NCBI GenBank assembly: GCA_951213105.1
Contig: OX578144.1
Coordinates: 87,645,515 to 87,709,514, forward strand
Direction: 5' to 3'
DNA length: 64,000 nucleotides
Origin: Amaurobius ferox
Taxonomy: Eukaryota > Arthropoda > Arachnida > Araneae > Amaurobiidae
Shown here: in pieces, positions 34,445-46,734 of the stretch
Layout of the letters: each line of letters begins with the position of its first letter
Position numbering within the stretch: the first letter of the stretch is position 1
The notes under the pieces: generated by a model
Told to the model about the DNA's origin: nothing
The model's input: only the letters and a program-made list of their open reading frames with translations
Databases searched by the model: none
Made by a program: the position numbers and the translations under genes

Positions 34445-35574
34445 TTTTTTTATATGTATTGAATGAGAAATATTATTAAAAACCATGAGAAATATTATTA
34501 AAAATAGTTTTAGTTTATAATGACTTAAAGAAAACATTTCGAATAATATTTAAAAATCTAAAATAATAAAAGGAAGAATATGCCTGTTTGTCCTTGATGC
34601 CAGCCGATATCTACCGCACTTACAGGTCTAGGGAAATTTTTTTAAACAGTAGCATTTATACCTGAACTATTGCGCCTTGAAGGTGTTACAATTGCATAGA
34701 ATATGAATAACCATTATTGAACGGATGTTAAAAAAGAGTCTAATATTCAGCTTCACTTTCTTACTAAGTTTTGTTTTACTTATTTTACTTGCATTTTAAA
34801 TAATTCAATTCATCCCGCAGACAGGAATAACTGTTTTCTACCTAGGTTAATTTTAAACATTTCCATAATTTGATCATATCTCAGCTACTAATTATGCTCG
34901 AACTTAGTTTTACAGACTACAATTCTTAGTTTGATCCAGCAAAGGTCGTGTAGACAAATTGAATGCGCCACGCGCATTTATTTAGGGTATATAACGCCCG
35001 CGCAGCGGACGCTATACCGAAGTGTGTGCGGCAGCGTAAAGATATACCGTGCGAATGATTTCTTAAGCTTTTAGAATATTGAAATATTTATATGTCAGCA
35101 TATTTCTTTCAACATTTGACGCATGTGCTGGATAATCAAATGTCTAGAATTTATAATTACTTTACGATGCGATTAAGCTCTTATTATGCGATTAACCTCT
35201 GCGAATCACGTGTATTCACTGCTATTAGAAGATAATTCATCTAAAACCAAATCATGTTTTTTAAAAGAGCCAGATCATAACACTTTATCGAAACGTGATA
35301 ATATGCTCATGGGTGCTTTTATTAAAGGATGATACCACCGTCGTGCGATTTTTTTCATTGTGTGTGTTCCAGGTCATTTTGAAGTTTCCATTAATTGTTT
35401 TACTGCAGTTCGTTTTTGGCTGTATATAAAAGAACATATTGTTCTACCTGTTCATTCGGCCTGAAGAAGAGGACTTATAACGCCCTCAAAAGAATTGTTA
35501 TTTTAGTAATATATTCCCACTATATTCAAGGAAATTTTGAAAGTTTTAATGCAGACAGGTCGTTTAATTAGGGG
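34445..35574. other. no gene recognised; possible retroelement end
   Basis: AT-rich. At about 34980-35055 a GC-richer patch reads TATAACGCCCGCGCAGCGGACGCTATACC. Near 35455 GGCCTGAAGAAGAGGACTTA recalls the 3' or LTR regions of some arthropod retroelements, but I cannot assign it. Confidence 0.35.
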
Positions 35575-35845
35575 TGGGACAGACCAGTGTTCAGCTCTCA
35601 GGGATTACACTCGGACGATCCAATTTCTGTTTCCGACTGTACTCAATCCATCCCCGTGTTCACGGGGAGTACTGGCACGTTAAATACGTTAATCCGTAAG
35701 ACCTTCCGAGAGGTTGGTGGTAAAGGAAGGAGGGATGGTCCCTGTGAGTGCCCCTCCTAGTTTCCGGTCGAAGTTGGGTGGAGATTCCCAGAAGTTTAAA
35801 AAATATATATTACGCATTCGGGTGTGTCGAAGAAGAAGTAGGTTG
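35575..35845 (+). mobile_element. degenerate tRNA-derived SINE copy
   Basis: Carries the SINE body (CCGTGTTCACGGGGAGTACTGG, TCCGTAAGACCTTCCGAGAG, GGTTGGTGGTAAAGGAAGGA) and the GTTTCCGGTCGAAGTTGGGTG block. The head retains CACTCGGACGATCCAA but the B box is poor. The tail is altered (GTGTGTCGAAGAAGAAGTAGG). Confidence 0.75.
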
Positions 35846-35984
35846 TTTACTTATTTTTAACAAATTATCAACCTTTGTACTGATTTAATGTAAAATCATT
35901 TTTAAAAAGGCCGCCTACTTATTAAATTTTCCAATCTCGGCCATGCAGAACGTGATAGAAAGTAGGTCACTAGACAAGCATGTT

Positions 35985-36222
35985 TTTAACACTTTACAAC
36001 ATAGTTGAAAATTGTTTATGACTTTGATCATGCTGTTTGTCTGTCCGCTTACACTATAACTGCCGTTAAAATGGCTTTATCAAAATGACATTTTAGTATA
36101 TTGTTGAGACGGTCTGTGAAACATATGGAAATGTAAATGAATAAAATCACCATATTAGTTTTGGATTGAACCCGGATAGAAGAAATGAAATGCATTGAAC
36201 CCCATGGACCCCATGAACACAC
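35985..36222 (-). mobile_element. family C fragment C2a (hairpin end only)
   Basis: TTAACACTTTACAACATAGTTG, CTGT repeats and AACTGCCGTTAAAATGGC mark the hairpin end of family C in reverse orientation. It stops after about 240 bp at ACACACAAA, next to copy C2b in the opposite orientation. Confidence 0.75.
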
Positions 36223-36228
36223 ACAAAA

Positions 36229-37685
36229 CAAGAAAGATCAATTATGCTTAAAGCATTGATTATGAAAAACTTTACAACTTCAATGCAATTTTATTCAAAC
36301 ATCTCTAAAATGCATTACATTCCTTAGTAATATTTTAAAACTTAAACCTTCATCGAAAAACATTCGTAAACAACTTCATTTGAAAACTTAAAACTTCATC
36401 GAAAAAAATGAACTTCATTCAAATGACGGCATTGCAATATAAATTGCCTGGTTTAGCCATCTCTAAAATGCGATATATTCCTCGGTAATATATCTAAAAT
36501 CATCATAATACTACAATAATTTATTATATTTGAAAACTTAAAACTTCATCGAAAAAATGAACTTAATTCAAATGGCGGCATTGAAATATAAATTGCCCGG
36601 TTTAAACATCTCTAAAATAAGACACATTCCTCGGAAATAATTTTAGAATTATCAAAATGCTACGATAATTTATTATATTTGTAAACTTCATCGAAAACAA
36701 CTGAAATTCATTCAAATGACGTCATAGAAAAAATAACACGCCTGGCTCTCTCTATAAAAGCAGCATTTCATTCATAATATTTTCCTATTCACTTCTTCAC
36801 TAAAACAATTTATTTTATTTAAAAACTTAAGACCATGGAGCTACAAGTAATCAAACTCTATGCTTAAAACTTCATCGAAAAAAATCGTCCTTCTCTCCGT
36901 AAAATCAATGAATATTTCATTCATATCAGCTATGCAGACTCCATGAGCTAAATACTTTTACGTTAAAGAAATACAGCAATTCTTATACAACTCATCCTAA
37001 ATATTTTGCTGTTTTTGTACATTTTACATAAGTGAAAAATAGGCTTCGTTGTAGAAATAATCAAATTTGGATGAACATTTAAACTCAAATATATTGTCAT
37101 TGCGTTGTTTCAGTATGTAGATGCACAGAATTTAAGCAAAAATCAAGCGATTTTAGGACGAATACAACACTCAATATGAATTAAAAAGAACTTTAAAAAT
37201 TACGATTTTGATACAAGATAGATGCCATATTTTAATTTGAAGTGGGTCACGTGATCTTTTTATATCATGGTCAAGTGATCGCTTCTTATAAGAGGTGTAA
37301 TTATTATTTTAATTTTTATTTAAAAAACTACTAAATATACTTTGCTGAACCTTTTTTTACATATTTTATGATATAATTTGAATATTATCTGAAATTTTCG
37401 AAGCAATTTGTGAATTTTAAATCCGCTTAAAAAATGTTTGAAATATTAGGTCCCATAGGGTTGAATGTATTTCATTCTTTTAACCCGGGTTCAATCCCAA
37501 AACTAATTGGGTGATATTATTCATTTATATTTCCATAGGTCCTACAGAACGTCTGAACAACATACTAAAATTTCATTTTGATTAAGTCATTTTTACGGCA
37601 GTTATCGTGCTAACGGACACCCAGACAAACAGACATAATGAACAAAGTCATAAACACTTTTCAACTTTGTTGTAAAGTGTTAAAA
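36229..37685 (+). mobile_element. family C copy C2b, near full length
   Basis: Begins AACAAGAAAGATCAATTATG with the TGCTTAAAGCAT palindrome and ends with AAACACTTTTCAACTTTGTTGTAAAGTGTT. The CAGACAAACAGACA stretch lies just before the hairpin. C2a and C2b form an inverted pair around 36225. Confidence 0.82.
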
Positions 37686-37821
37686 TACAAATTGACAAAT
37701 TGGTTTGAAAATTTTAGGAACTATTCCAATTATCCCATAAAATATATAAAAGAAATTCAGTAAAATATGTTCCGTATTTTTTTAAATGAAAATTAAAATA
37801 TTAATGACACCCATATAATGT

Positions 37822-38239
37822 CATATAATATGAGGCCAACGACCGTACCGTGCTGAAAACACCGGTTCTCGTTAGATCACCGAAGTCAGGCAGCATCGGG
37901 CGCGGTTAGTACTTGGGTGGGTGACCACCTGGGAACACCGCGTGTTGTTGGCTCTTTTCGGGCGCGGCAGCCCAGTGGTTAGCGCGCGATTCTCGCCGCT
38001 ACCAGAATTGCCGCCGTGTTCATGCGGAGTACGATCACGTTAAACATGTGGGTCCGTAAGTCCTTCCGAGAGGTTGGTGGTAGGGGAAGGAGGGTACGGT
38101 CCCTGTGGATGCCTCCCCCGCTGGGTTCCGATCTAAATTGGGTGACACTTCCCGGCCGTCCAAACAGTTACCTTACACCTTTCTGGTAGGTCGGACGGTC
38201 TGGGTCTCAACAACAACAACAACAACCCATATAATATGA
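37822..38239 (+). mobile_element. 5S rRNA-tRNA chimeric SINE with target duplication
   Basis: Order: 12-bp repeat CATATAATATGA, one G, complete 5S sequence (37835-37953), CTTTTC linker, tRNA-type SINE (37960-38227), then the same 12-bp repeat. The SINE part has GGGCGCGGCAGCCCAGTGGT (A-box region), the body with GTGTTCATGCGGAGTACG, and a tail with (CAA)n of about six units. One target duplication enclosing both parts implies a single insertion. The other SINE copies here lack a 5S part. The head of this SINE copy is shortened around the B box. Confidence 0.8.
37835..37953 (+). rRNA. 5S ribosomal RNA sequence (retroposed, SINE-fused)
   Basis: The 119 bp begin GCCAACGACCGTACC and end GTGTTGTTGGCT, which can pair as helix I of 5S rRNA. 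The internal promoter region is well kept: GGCAGCATCGGGCGCGGTTA and GTACTTGGGTGGGTGACCAC. A TTTT Pol III stop follows at 37955-37958. In family terms this is a nearly canonical animal 5S rRNA. Here it is single, not in a 5S tandem array. It lies inside a broken repeat, one base after the sequence CATATAATATGA (37822-37833), which is repeated exactly after the SINE tail (38228-38239). It therefore looks like part of a retroposed 5S-SINE unit and may be an expressed pseudogene or not expressed. Confidence 0.9.
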
Positions 38240-38857
38240 AGCGATAACGTGACCGTCTTCAAAATAAAATATGGCATCAATCTTTTTTTGCCAGAGTAAA
38301 AATCGTGATTTTTAGAGTTCTTTTAAATTATATTTTGTGTTGAATCCGTCCTAAAACCGCTTTATTTTTTAATATTTTCTGTGCATCTATAATCTGCGCT
38401 AATGCAATTACAAGACTTTTGAGTTTCAATGACCATCAAACTTTTATTATTTCTAGAATGAAGCCTAATTTTCATGGATGCAAAATGTAATCAAATCAAT
38501 GATTGTAAGATGAGTTGTATAAGCATTGCTGATATTTTTTTCATGAAAATCATTTAACTCTGGAGTCTGGAATAAAATTGCATGAATGGAATATTCACTG
38601 TTTTACGATTTATTTTATTTTATCCAGATGATTTATATTCCGATGACGTCATTTGAATAAAGTTCAGTTTTTTCGATGAAATTTTAAGTTTTCAACTAAA
38701 ATAAATTATTGTAGTTCTGTGTTAATTAAAAAAGTATCATGCTGAATGTATCGCATTTTAGAGATGCTTAAATGAAATTGCACAGTTGGAAGGTGTTTCA
38801 TAAACAATGCTTTATGCATGATTGATCTTTCTTGGTTTTTAATGTCTAATTTAAGCA

Positions 38858-39295
38858 ATATACTTCAATAAAACTTTATTGTATTTTCAATCACTATAAT
38901 GATTTTAAACTAAACAAAGTGTCTTTTCAGTTACAGCTTTTAAAAAAAAATCCGATATAACTGTTTTTACTTTTGAATTCATTAGAATTCGTGGAATACT
39001 TTAATAATATAATATGAATATTTAATTTAAGGTTTGTTTCGTAAATCCATTTTGTTCTATTTGAAACATTTCTATTATTTTAGGCTGTAATAGAGATACT
39101 AATACTCGTTTGATAATTTATATTTTTGAATACTTCAATGACCTTCAATAACTATTTCGTTTGACAATGTCAAAAACAGTCATCTTGACTATAGTATTGG
39201 CTCGGTTAGGTTCTGTCTAATGGCTGATATTATAAATATGCCCAGTTTCAGCTTTTTAGATCATCGGGGGGATGAATAGTTTCAAAGAATACATT
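38858..39295. other. AT-rich, no gene recognised
   Basis: No recognisable coding sequence or repeat ends between family C copy C3 and the minisatellite. Confidence 0.4.
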
Positions 39296-39405
39296 TAATA
39301 AGACTTAAAAGAATAATAAGACTTAAATGAATAATAAGACTTAAAAGAATAATAAGACTTAAAAGAAAAATAAAACTTCTAGGAATAATAAGACTTCAAA
39401 GAATT
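39296..39405. repeat. 18-bp minisatellite
   Basis: The unit AATAATAAGACTTAAAAG, or a one- to three-base variant, is repeated about six times. Confidence 0.9.
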
Positions 39406-39414
39406 ATAAATACA

Positions 39415-39830
39415 AATGTTTATTTCGGCTATTTTTCTTTGCAGTGATTGGAACTGTTAAATTTCGTGATCTTGGAGCTATAAATTACCCATTTTATGCC
39501 TAAATATGCCGCATTTTGTCCTTGTCTGCCATGTAAAGGATAGGAAACACAAAATTTCGAACAAATTTCAAACTTTTTCAATCGATTTTTAATGTTCTAG
39601 ATTTTTCGTTAACAAAGCCGGTTGTGAAGTTTCGTGAAAATCCATAAATACATCTATGGTGTAAACAAGAAATCGACCACAAACAGACAGACCGGCGTCC
39701 TTCCAACATTCAAAATAGTCAAAACGTGTTCAGGAAGTTCTAAATATATATTGACATCAAAATCTCGAATTCAAAAATTTTCGCGAAAACAATACTTTAT
39801 ACTATATTACATAGTATGAGAAAATAAAAA
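39415..39830 (+). mobile_element. family D copy D2
   Basis: Collinear with D1: ACCCATTTTATGC, 'ctagatttttcg.taacaaagccgg', AGAAATCGACCACAAACAGACAGAC, TCTCGAATTCAAAAATTTTCG. It ends at a hairpin-like ACTATATTACATAGTATGAGA. Confidence 0.65.
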
Positions 39831-40103
39831 TTTCAAATTTCAGTATAAAACACATATGTTTCTTCTTTTCCATGTATGAAATCCAGTTAACTGTCATCAT
39901 AGTCTATAGTCTATGCTTTCTTTTTCCAAAATATCGTCTGCATTTTCTTCGTAGACTTCAGATTCTAAAGATATTGTAAAACATCATCACAAAAAACAAT
40001 GCTTCTGCTTGCACTTAGTATACGCACAATAAGCATATAGTGTGTCTGTCCCTAACTATAGATTAAACTAATGTACGTTTTTTCACGTATTACTAAAAAA
40101 AAA

Positions 40104-41070
40104 TCTGATGTGGGCAACACATGACTTTCCTTATATAATGCAATGGATTTACTACTTTTACATTTAAAAGAAATGTTATTCTTATAGTAGATACTTATAT
40201 TCTTTCCAAGATATTGAATTTTCTTCAATCAGTCTTTATTTTCATTGATTTAGCGTCATTTTTATCCATTTGTCGAGATTTTTGTTAATTTGGCAACAAT
40301 TAAAAATGTCGCCAAATTGGCAACATTAAGCAAAATTCGTCGACAAAATCTCGCCAAGCGTTATGGACACAGAAATAAGTTATTCTTACAGCAGATAAAT
40401 GACTATTGGCGTTTAAATACAAAAGTATTACTCAAAGTATCTTTTTTCATGAATGAAACGAGCTAGATCCACCAGAATGATGTCACCCAATTTATCGCAT
40501 GGTATTACATATGAAAAGTGAGCATGTTTCTCAATAGGAATTTTTTTTTATATTACTTTTTGATAATTTTTTTTGAAAAATGTACAATATCTCGAGACCG
40601 GTTCATGTTAGCGTTCTAAAATTTATGTCAATCGTTTTCTAATGAAAAATTATATAAGAAATGTCTATTTGCGTAACTTTATTAGCGGTTTTGATTTTTT
40701 GACGCTTTTTTAAACATTTCACTCGAAAATTTAGGGAGGTTCTGAACATTCGCTTGCGTATAAAAACAATAGGCCAGTGTTTACGGATTGTGATTTTTGT
40801 ACCAAATTTCGTTCGAATCGGTCCATTCGTTCGTCAGTTATTGTCTCCACAGGCTCACTGACACACACACATACACACACACACTTTCACACACACACAC
40901 ACACACTTTCACACACACACACATACTTTCACACACACACAGACATCACTTCAAAAATGTTTGATTCGTAATCAGGGATGCTTGAAACGTGCTCTCCCGT
41001 CGAAAACTCGAATTCGAATTTTCGACCCCGTCACAATACTTTCCTTATACATTATGTATATAAGAAAAGT
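40104..41070 (+). mobile_element. family B copy B4
   Basis: Starts TCTGATGTGGGCAACACATG, has the GGCGA block (TCGCCAAATTGGCAACATTA, TCGCCAAGCGTTATGGACAC), then the core in reverse sense with ATTCGTTCGTCAGTTATTGTC and CACA microsatellites at 40860-40940. It ends with TCGAATTTTCGACCCCGTCA and the hairpin TATACATTATGTATATAAGAAAAGT. 967 bp, both ends present. Confidence 0.85.
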
Positions 41071-41273
41071 AATAATACGTAAAGAAGTGTATAAGGTTTG
41101 CGATAATTTTGAAGTGGGAAACTAATTGATGTAGTTACACTCAATAACCTATCAACGCAGGTACTTTGACTGTGGGTTGGCACTACTAAAAATATCAGGA
41201 CGTAGTAATTACCGTAAGTCAGCATACTTGCAAAAATGACATGCATTAGTATTATAGTATTCATTTATAAAAA

Positions 41274-41928
41274 TCTGATGTGGGCAGCACATAACTTTCC
41301 TTATATAATGCAATGAATTTACTACTTTTACAGTAAAAAATAGTTTATTTCTATAGTAGATATTTTTTTTCATTCAAAGATATTGATTTTTCGTCAATGA
41401 GTCATTAGCAACATCTTAAAATGTCGCCAAGTTGGCGACATTCCGCCAAATACTTAGCTATAATCTCGCCAAGCGTTATGGACGGAGTCATAAGTTATTC
41501 TTACAGCAGATAAATGACTATTGGCGTTCAAATACAAAAGTATTACTCAAAGAATCTTTTTTTCATGAATGGAACGAGCTAGAACCAGGATAATGATATC
41601 GCCAAATGTATGGCATGGTATTACATATGAAAAGTGAACATCTTTCTTAATAGGAAATATATTTTTTTTATTTTATAAGAATCTTTGAAGTTTTTTTTTT
41701 AAATATGCAATATCTCCAGAACGGTTCATGTAAGCGTTCTAAAATTTATATTAATCGTTTTCCAATGAAAAATTACATAATAAATGTCTATGGTGCTGAA
41801 CATTTGATAGCGTATAAAAACAATAAGCTTCCAGTGTTTACGGATTGTAATTTTTGTACCAAATTTCGTTCGAATCGGACCATTTCGGCAGTTACCGTCT
41901 CCACAGACTCACTGACACACACACACTG

Positions 41929-41963
<35 letters not shown>

Positions 41964-42119
41964 CGCGCATAATTTCACACACATACACAGACATTACTTC
42001 AAAAATGTTCTATTCGTGATCAGGGATGCTTGAATCTTGCTCCCCCGTCAAAAACTCGTATTCGAATTTTCGACCCCGCCACTATACTTTCCTTATACAT
42101 TATTGTATATAAGGAAAGT
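41274..42119 (+). mobile_element. family B copy B5
   Basis: Starts TCTGATGTGGGCAGCACATA and ends CCTTATACATTATTGTATATAAGGAAAGT; 846 bp. It lies 203 bp after B4 in the same orientation. The CACA run is at 41913-41985. The GGCGA block is single. Confidence 0.85.
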
Positions 42120-42774
42120 AAAAATGCTATGATAATTTATGACATAATCCATGACTTACAACTTTTAATGACTCGTTATAACGTCAATTTATACTACATA
42201 AATTACTTTTCATACCAAATTTGTTTTTTTTATCCCTATGAAAAATTTACACAAAATAATATATTTTTACCTTTACTAAAAATAGATATTTGAATAATTC
42301 AATGCAAAGTGAAGAATATTTCAGTTAAATATATATATATATATATATATTTATATTGGGATAAGATATTCCGATTATCTGCCGATTTAATCTAAATTGG
42401 TTGGTTTCTAAGCCAGGTATTGCCTGGTAATCTCGGGGACAAAGATCACGCAATTTTTATCCGATCCCTCTAACTAACAAACTGGACAGATGAAACATAA
42501 ATCTACGTCGCATATTTAATTTTAGGAAATCAGTTTATGTTTTAGAAGATTCATTAGCGTAAAATGCATAGCAGTATTAGGTTCTCTGTATGCAAGACAA
42601 AATTGCCGTTTGAAACATTAACCTGTACCACGTTTTCAACCAAAAATAAATTAGTTATTTTAGAATAGTTATAGTAGAACAGTGCATATCAGTGAAGTCG
42701 ATTTAAAATGCACAAATTATATTTTACAGTACTCGACGTGTAAATTTGACCAGTTACATCACATATTCAAATTA
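42120..42774. other. no gene recognised
   Basis: AT-rich. It contains an (AT)n run at 42330-42350. Nothing codes here that I can support. Confidence 0.4.
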
Positions 42775-44150
42775 AACAAGAAAGATCAATCATGCTTAAA
42801 GCATTGATTATGAAACACTTTCCAACTTCAATGCAATTTTATTTAAAAAAGTCTAAAATGCAATACATTCCTCGGTAATATTTTAAAACTTATCGCAAAA
42901 CTACATTAATTTATTATATTTGAAAACTTAAACCTTCATTGAAAAAAATTAACTTCAAATGACGGCATTGAAATATAAATTGCATGGTTTAAATATCTCT
43001 AAAATGCGATACATTCCACGGTAATATTTTAAAAACTATCATAATACTACGATAATTTATTATATTTGAAAACTTCATCGAAAGCAACTGAAATTAATTC
43101 AAATGACGTCATAGAAAAAATAACACACCTGGCTCTCTCTATAAAAGCAACTAATTGGGTGATATTATTCATTTATATTTCCATAGGTCCTACAGACTGT
43201 CTGAACATTATACTAAAATTTAATTTTGATTAAATCATTTTTACGGCAGTTATCGTCATTAAATCATTTCATTTTTCTCTATAAAAGCATTTCATTCATA
43301 AATAATTTCCCATTCATGTCATTCATAATAATACTATAATAATTCATTTTATTTAAAAATTGGACCATGGAGCTACAAGTAATTAAACTCAATGCTTAAA
43401 ACTTCATCGAGAAAAATCGCCCTTCTCTTTATAAAATCTATTAATATTTCATTCATATCAGCCATGCAGACTCCATGGTTTAAATTATTTTGTGTTAAAG
43501 AAATACAGCAATTCTAATACAACTCATTCTACATATTTTGCTGTTTACATTTTACATAGGCGAAAAATAGGCTTAGTTGTAGAAATAATCAAATTTAGAT
43601 GAGCATTTAAACTCAAATATATTGTCATTGCGTTGTTTCAGTATGTAGATGCACAGAATTTAAGCAAAAATATAGAAATTTTAAGACGGATACAACACTC
43701 GATATGAATTAAAAAGAACTTAAAAAATCACGATTTTGAAACAAGATAGATGCCAAATATCATTTTGAAGTGGGTCATGTGATCTTTTTATTTCATGGTC
43801 ACGTGATCGTTTCATATAAGAGGTGTAATTATTATTTTAAGTTTTATTTAAATAACTACTGAATATATTTCGCTGAATTTTTTTTTATATATTTTATGGA
43901 ACAATTTGAATATTACCTAAAATTTTCGAAGCAATTTCTGAATTTTAAATCCGCTTAAAAATGTTTGAATGGGGCTCAATATATTTCATAGAGCTCAATG
44001 TATTTCATTTCTTCAACCCGGGTTCAATCCAAAACTAATTGGGTGATATTATTCATTTATATTCCCATAGGTTCTACAGACCGTCTGAACAACATACTAA
44101 AATTTCATTTTGATTAAGTCCTTTTTACGGCATTTATCGTACTAACGGAC

Positions 44151-44181
<31 letters not shown>

Positions 44182-44227
44182 ATGAACAAAGTAATAAACA
44201 CTTTTCAACTTTGTTGTAAAGTGTTAA
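42775..44227 (+). mobile_element. family C copy C4
   Basis: Begins AACAAGAAAGATCAATCATG and ends TTTCAACTTTGTTGTAAAGTGTT after (CAGA)n at 44155-44181. An extra 115-bp block (about 43148-43262, beginning ACTAATTGGGTGATATTATT) repeats sequence that belongs near the 3' end (about 44034-44130). It has been placed into the middle of the element. Confidence 0.82.
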
Positions 44228-44311
44228 TTAACGGGAGTGCGGCTCAATTATACATTCTCATACCAAAATCCTATTCTCAGAAGCCCCCCTTTGTTTTTGC
44301 AATTTTACAAG

Positions 44312-44790
44312 AAAACAAGAAATTTTAATCAGGCTTAAAGCATTGAGTATGAAACACTTTCCAACTGAAATGCATTTTTATTTAAACATCTCTAAAGTGC
44401 GATACATACAGCAGGGGTATTTTTAAAATTATCATAGTATAGAAATTGGAAACTTAAAACTTCATCGAAAAAGACAATGCAATAAAATCGCTTGCTTCCA
44501 TATCTAAGTAAAATCAATAAATATTCCATTCATATTACTTATATTCCTGAATCCAGAGCTAAATAACTTTGCTTTAAAAAAATTCAGTAATTCATATACA
44601 ACTCATCTTACAGTCGCTTGTTTTGTTTGCATTTTGTATACGTTAAAATTAGATTTCGTTGTAGAAATAATCAAAGTTCAGTGAACATTTAAAATAAAAA
44701 ATATTGTGAGCATAAGCACGGAATTCAGAAACACACATAATATGCAAGATTAATGCGGTTTCAGGACGTATACAACACAAAATGTAAATA
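44312..44790 (+). mobile_element. family C fragment C5
   Basis: Starts AACAAGAAATTTTAATCAGG (diverged left end) and breaks off near ACGTATACAACACAAAATG, where another C copy begins. Left half only. Confidence 0.7.
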
Positions 44791-45837
44791 CAAGAAAGAT
44801 CATTCATGCATAAAGCATTGATTATTCTGTAAAACATTTCCAACCGTAATTTGATTTAAACATCTCTAAAGTTAATTACATTCAGCGGAGATATTACTTT
44901 AATTATCACAGAAATACAATAATTTATTTTATTTGGAAAATTAAAACCATAAATGTACTTTCTAATTCCATGCTTAAAACTTCATTCAAACTTTATTCAA
45001 ATGACGTCATCGAAATGTAAGTCGTCTGGCTCTCTATGTAAAATCAGTGAGTATTTCCTTCATACACTTTTATTCTAAACTCCAAAGTTAACTTATTTTG
45101 TGTGGAAATATTTCAGAAAATCTTATGCAATTCATCTTACATTCACTTGTTTACATTTTACATTCATTAAGGTTAGGTTTTTCATTGTAGACATAATGAA
45201 GGATTGATGATCATTTTTTTTTGACACAAGATGGATGTCATTTCATTTTGAAATTGGTCACGTGACCTCTTCATATTGTCATGGGTATCATTATTATTTT
45301 AAAAAGTACCAAACACATTTTGCTGATTTTTTTTAATATATCTTATGTGATAATTTGAATATTTCTTTAAATTTTCGAAACAATTTGTAAATTTTAACTT
45401 CGTTTAAAAAACGATTCAAAAATTAGATCTCATAGGGTTCAATGTATATCATTCTTGTCATTATTATTTTATTTTTATTTAAAAAACCACCAAACACATT
45501 TTGCTGATTTTTTTTTTAATATATTTTATGGGATAATTTAAATATTTTCTAAAATTTTCGATACAATTTGTAAATTTTAACTTCGTTTAAAAAATGTTCG
45601 AAAAATTAGGTCTCATAGTGCTTATTGTATTTCATTCTTTCAATCCGGGTTTAATCCAAAACTAATTGGGTGATATTATTCATTTAAAGTCCCGTATGTC
45701 CCACAGATCATCCCAACAACATACTAAAATTTCGTTTAGATAAAGTCATTTTTACGGCAGTTATCGTGCGTACGAAAAGACAGACATACAGTATAAAAAA
45801 GTCATAAACACTTTTATATTATGTTGTAAAGTATTAA
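44791..45837 (+). mobile_element. family C copy C6, diverged, with internal duplication
   Basis: Begins ACAAGAAAGATCATTCATGC directly after C5 and ends with a hairpin end near CACTTTTATATTATGTTGTAAAGTATT. A 170-bp segment is duplicated in tandem (about 45288-45458 and 45459-45650, both with CCAAACACATTTTGCTGA). C5 and C6 are head-to-tail. Confidence 0.72.
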
Positions 45838-45989
45838 AAATTATAAAATGCGTATCGTCGTTCCACATGATCACAATTATAGCATGTCACACTTTATTTT
45901 AAAGGGATTGAAATATTTAGATTGATTCCAAGTTTCATAATGCCCCCCACCCCCTACCGGAGATTGCATTATCATGTCATGGGTCTATT

Positions 45990-46310
45990 AATGTCTTGAC
46001 TACAAAAATTGTACATAGGCTATTTTTCACTACAGTCATTGAAACTGTTGAGTTTCGCCATCGCTTTAAATTACCCATTTTATGCATAATTACGTCAAAT
46101 TTTGTCCCAAGTGAATATAAAATTTTTGCTCGATTTAAAAAAAAAATCTATTTAGTTCTATATTTTCCATTAACAAAGCCGAACATATATTTTCTTGAAA
46201 ATTCATTATTATTTGTGACAGCTATGGTGTACACAGAAATTCGACCAAAGGCAGACAGATGGTGATCACTCTAAAACTGTCAAAACGTGTTCAGGAAGTC
46301 CTAAAACATT
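45990..46310 (+). mobile_element. family D copy D3, lacking its hairpin
   Basis: Collinear with D1 and D2 from 'aggctatttttcactacagt' to 'gtcaaaacgtgttcaggaagtccta'. The hairpin end is missing. Confidence 0.6.
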
Positions 46311-46734
46311 TCTGGGCTAGTAGACACACTCTATCAAAGCATCATTTCAGAGCTATCTCATAACAAAACACAAAACATTCATAGATTGAGCGTCATTTTG
46401 TCAAATTGGCGATATTGTTATTAATTTTGCAACATTTTCATCTATATGGTAAAATTTAAAAAACCTAGCAAAATTTGCGAGATCCCGCGTTGCCAAATTT
46501 TTCGACAGGCGTTGTTTCAAGGAGGAAAATATATTTCTGAGGGATTTTCTATTTTTAGAATTAATAATGGAAATGCCTCAATGAAAAATTTCTTGAAATA
46601 TACAAGCAACCATAGCATCAAAAAGAAAGACAATCGAATTTCAAATGTATGAATTTAAATCTAGTATCTTCATCGTAAGAAAATTAATACAAAAAAGCTC
46701 ATAGACGATATATTCCAAGGGGGAAAAAACATAT

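Larger units (their letters stand above)
37686..38857 (-). mobile_element. family C copy C3, interrupted by the 5S-SINE
   Basis: Internal family C sequence in reverse orientation, lacking its hairpin end, at 37690-37833 and 38228-38857. It ends at CATGATTGATCTTTCTTGG. The 5S-SINE unit splits it at the 'ttatatgaagcgatcacgtgacc' site known from uninterrupted copies such as 48020-48045. Confidence 0.75.

Noticed and set aside
35415..35440. TATATAAAAGA as a promoter TATA box
   Set aside because: No transcript start context or coding sequence follows, and in DNA this AT-rich such text is frequent.
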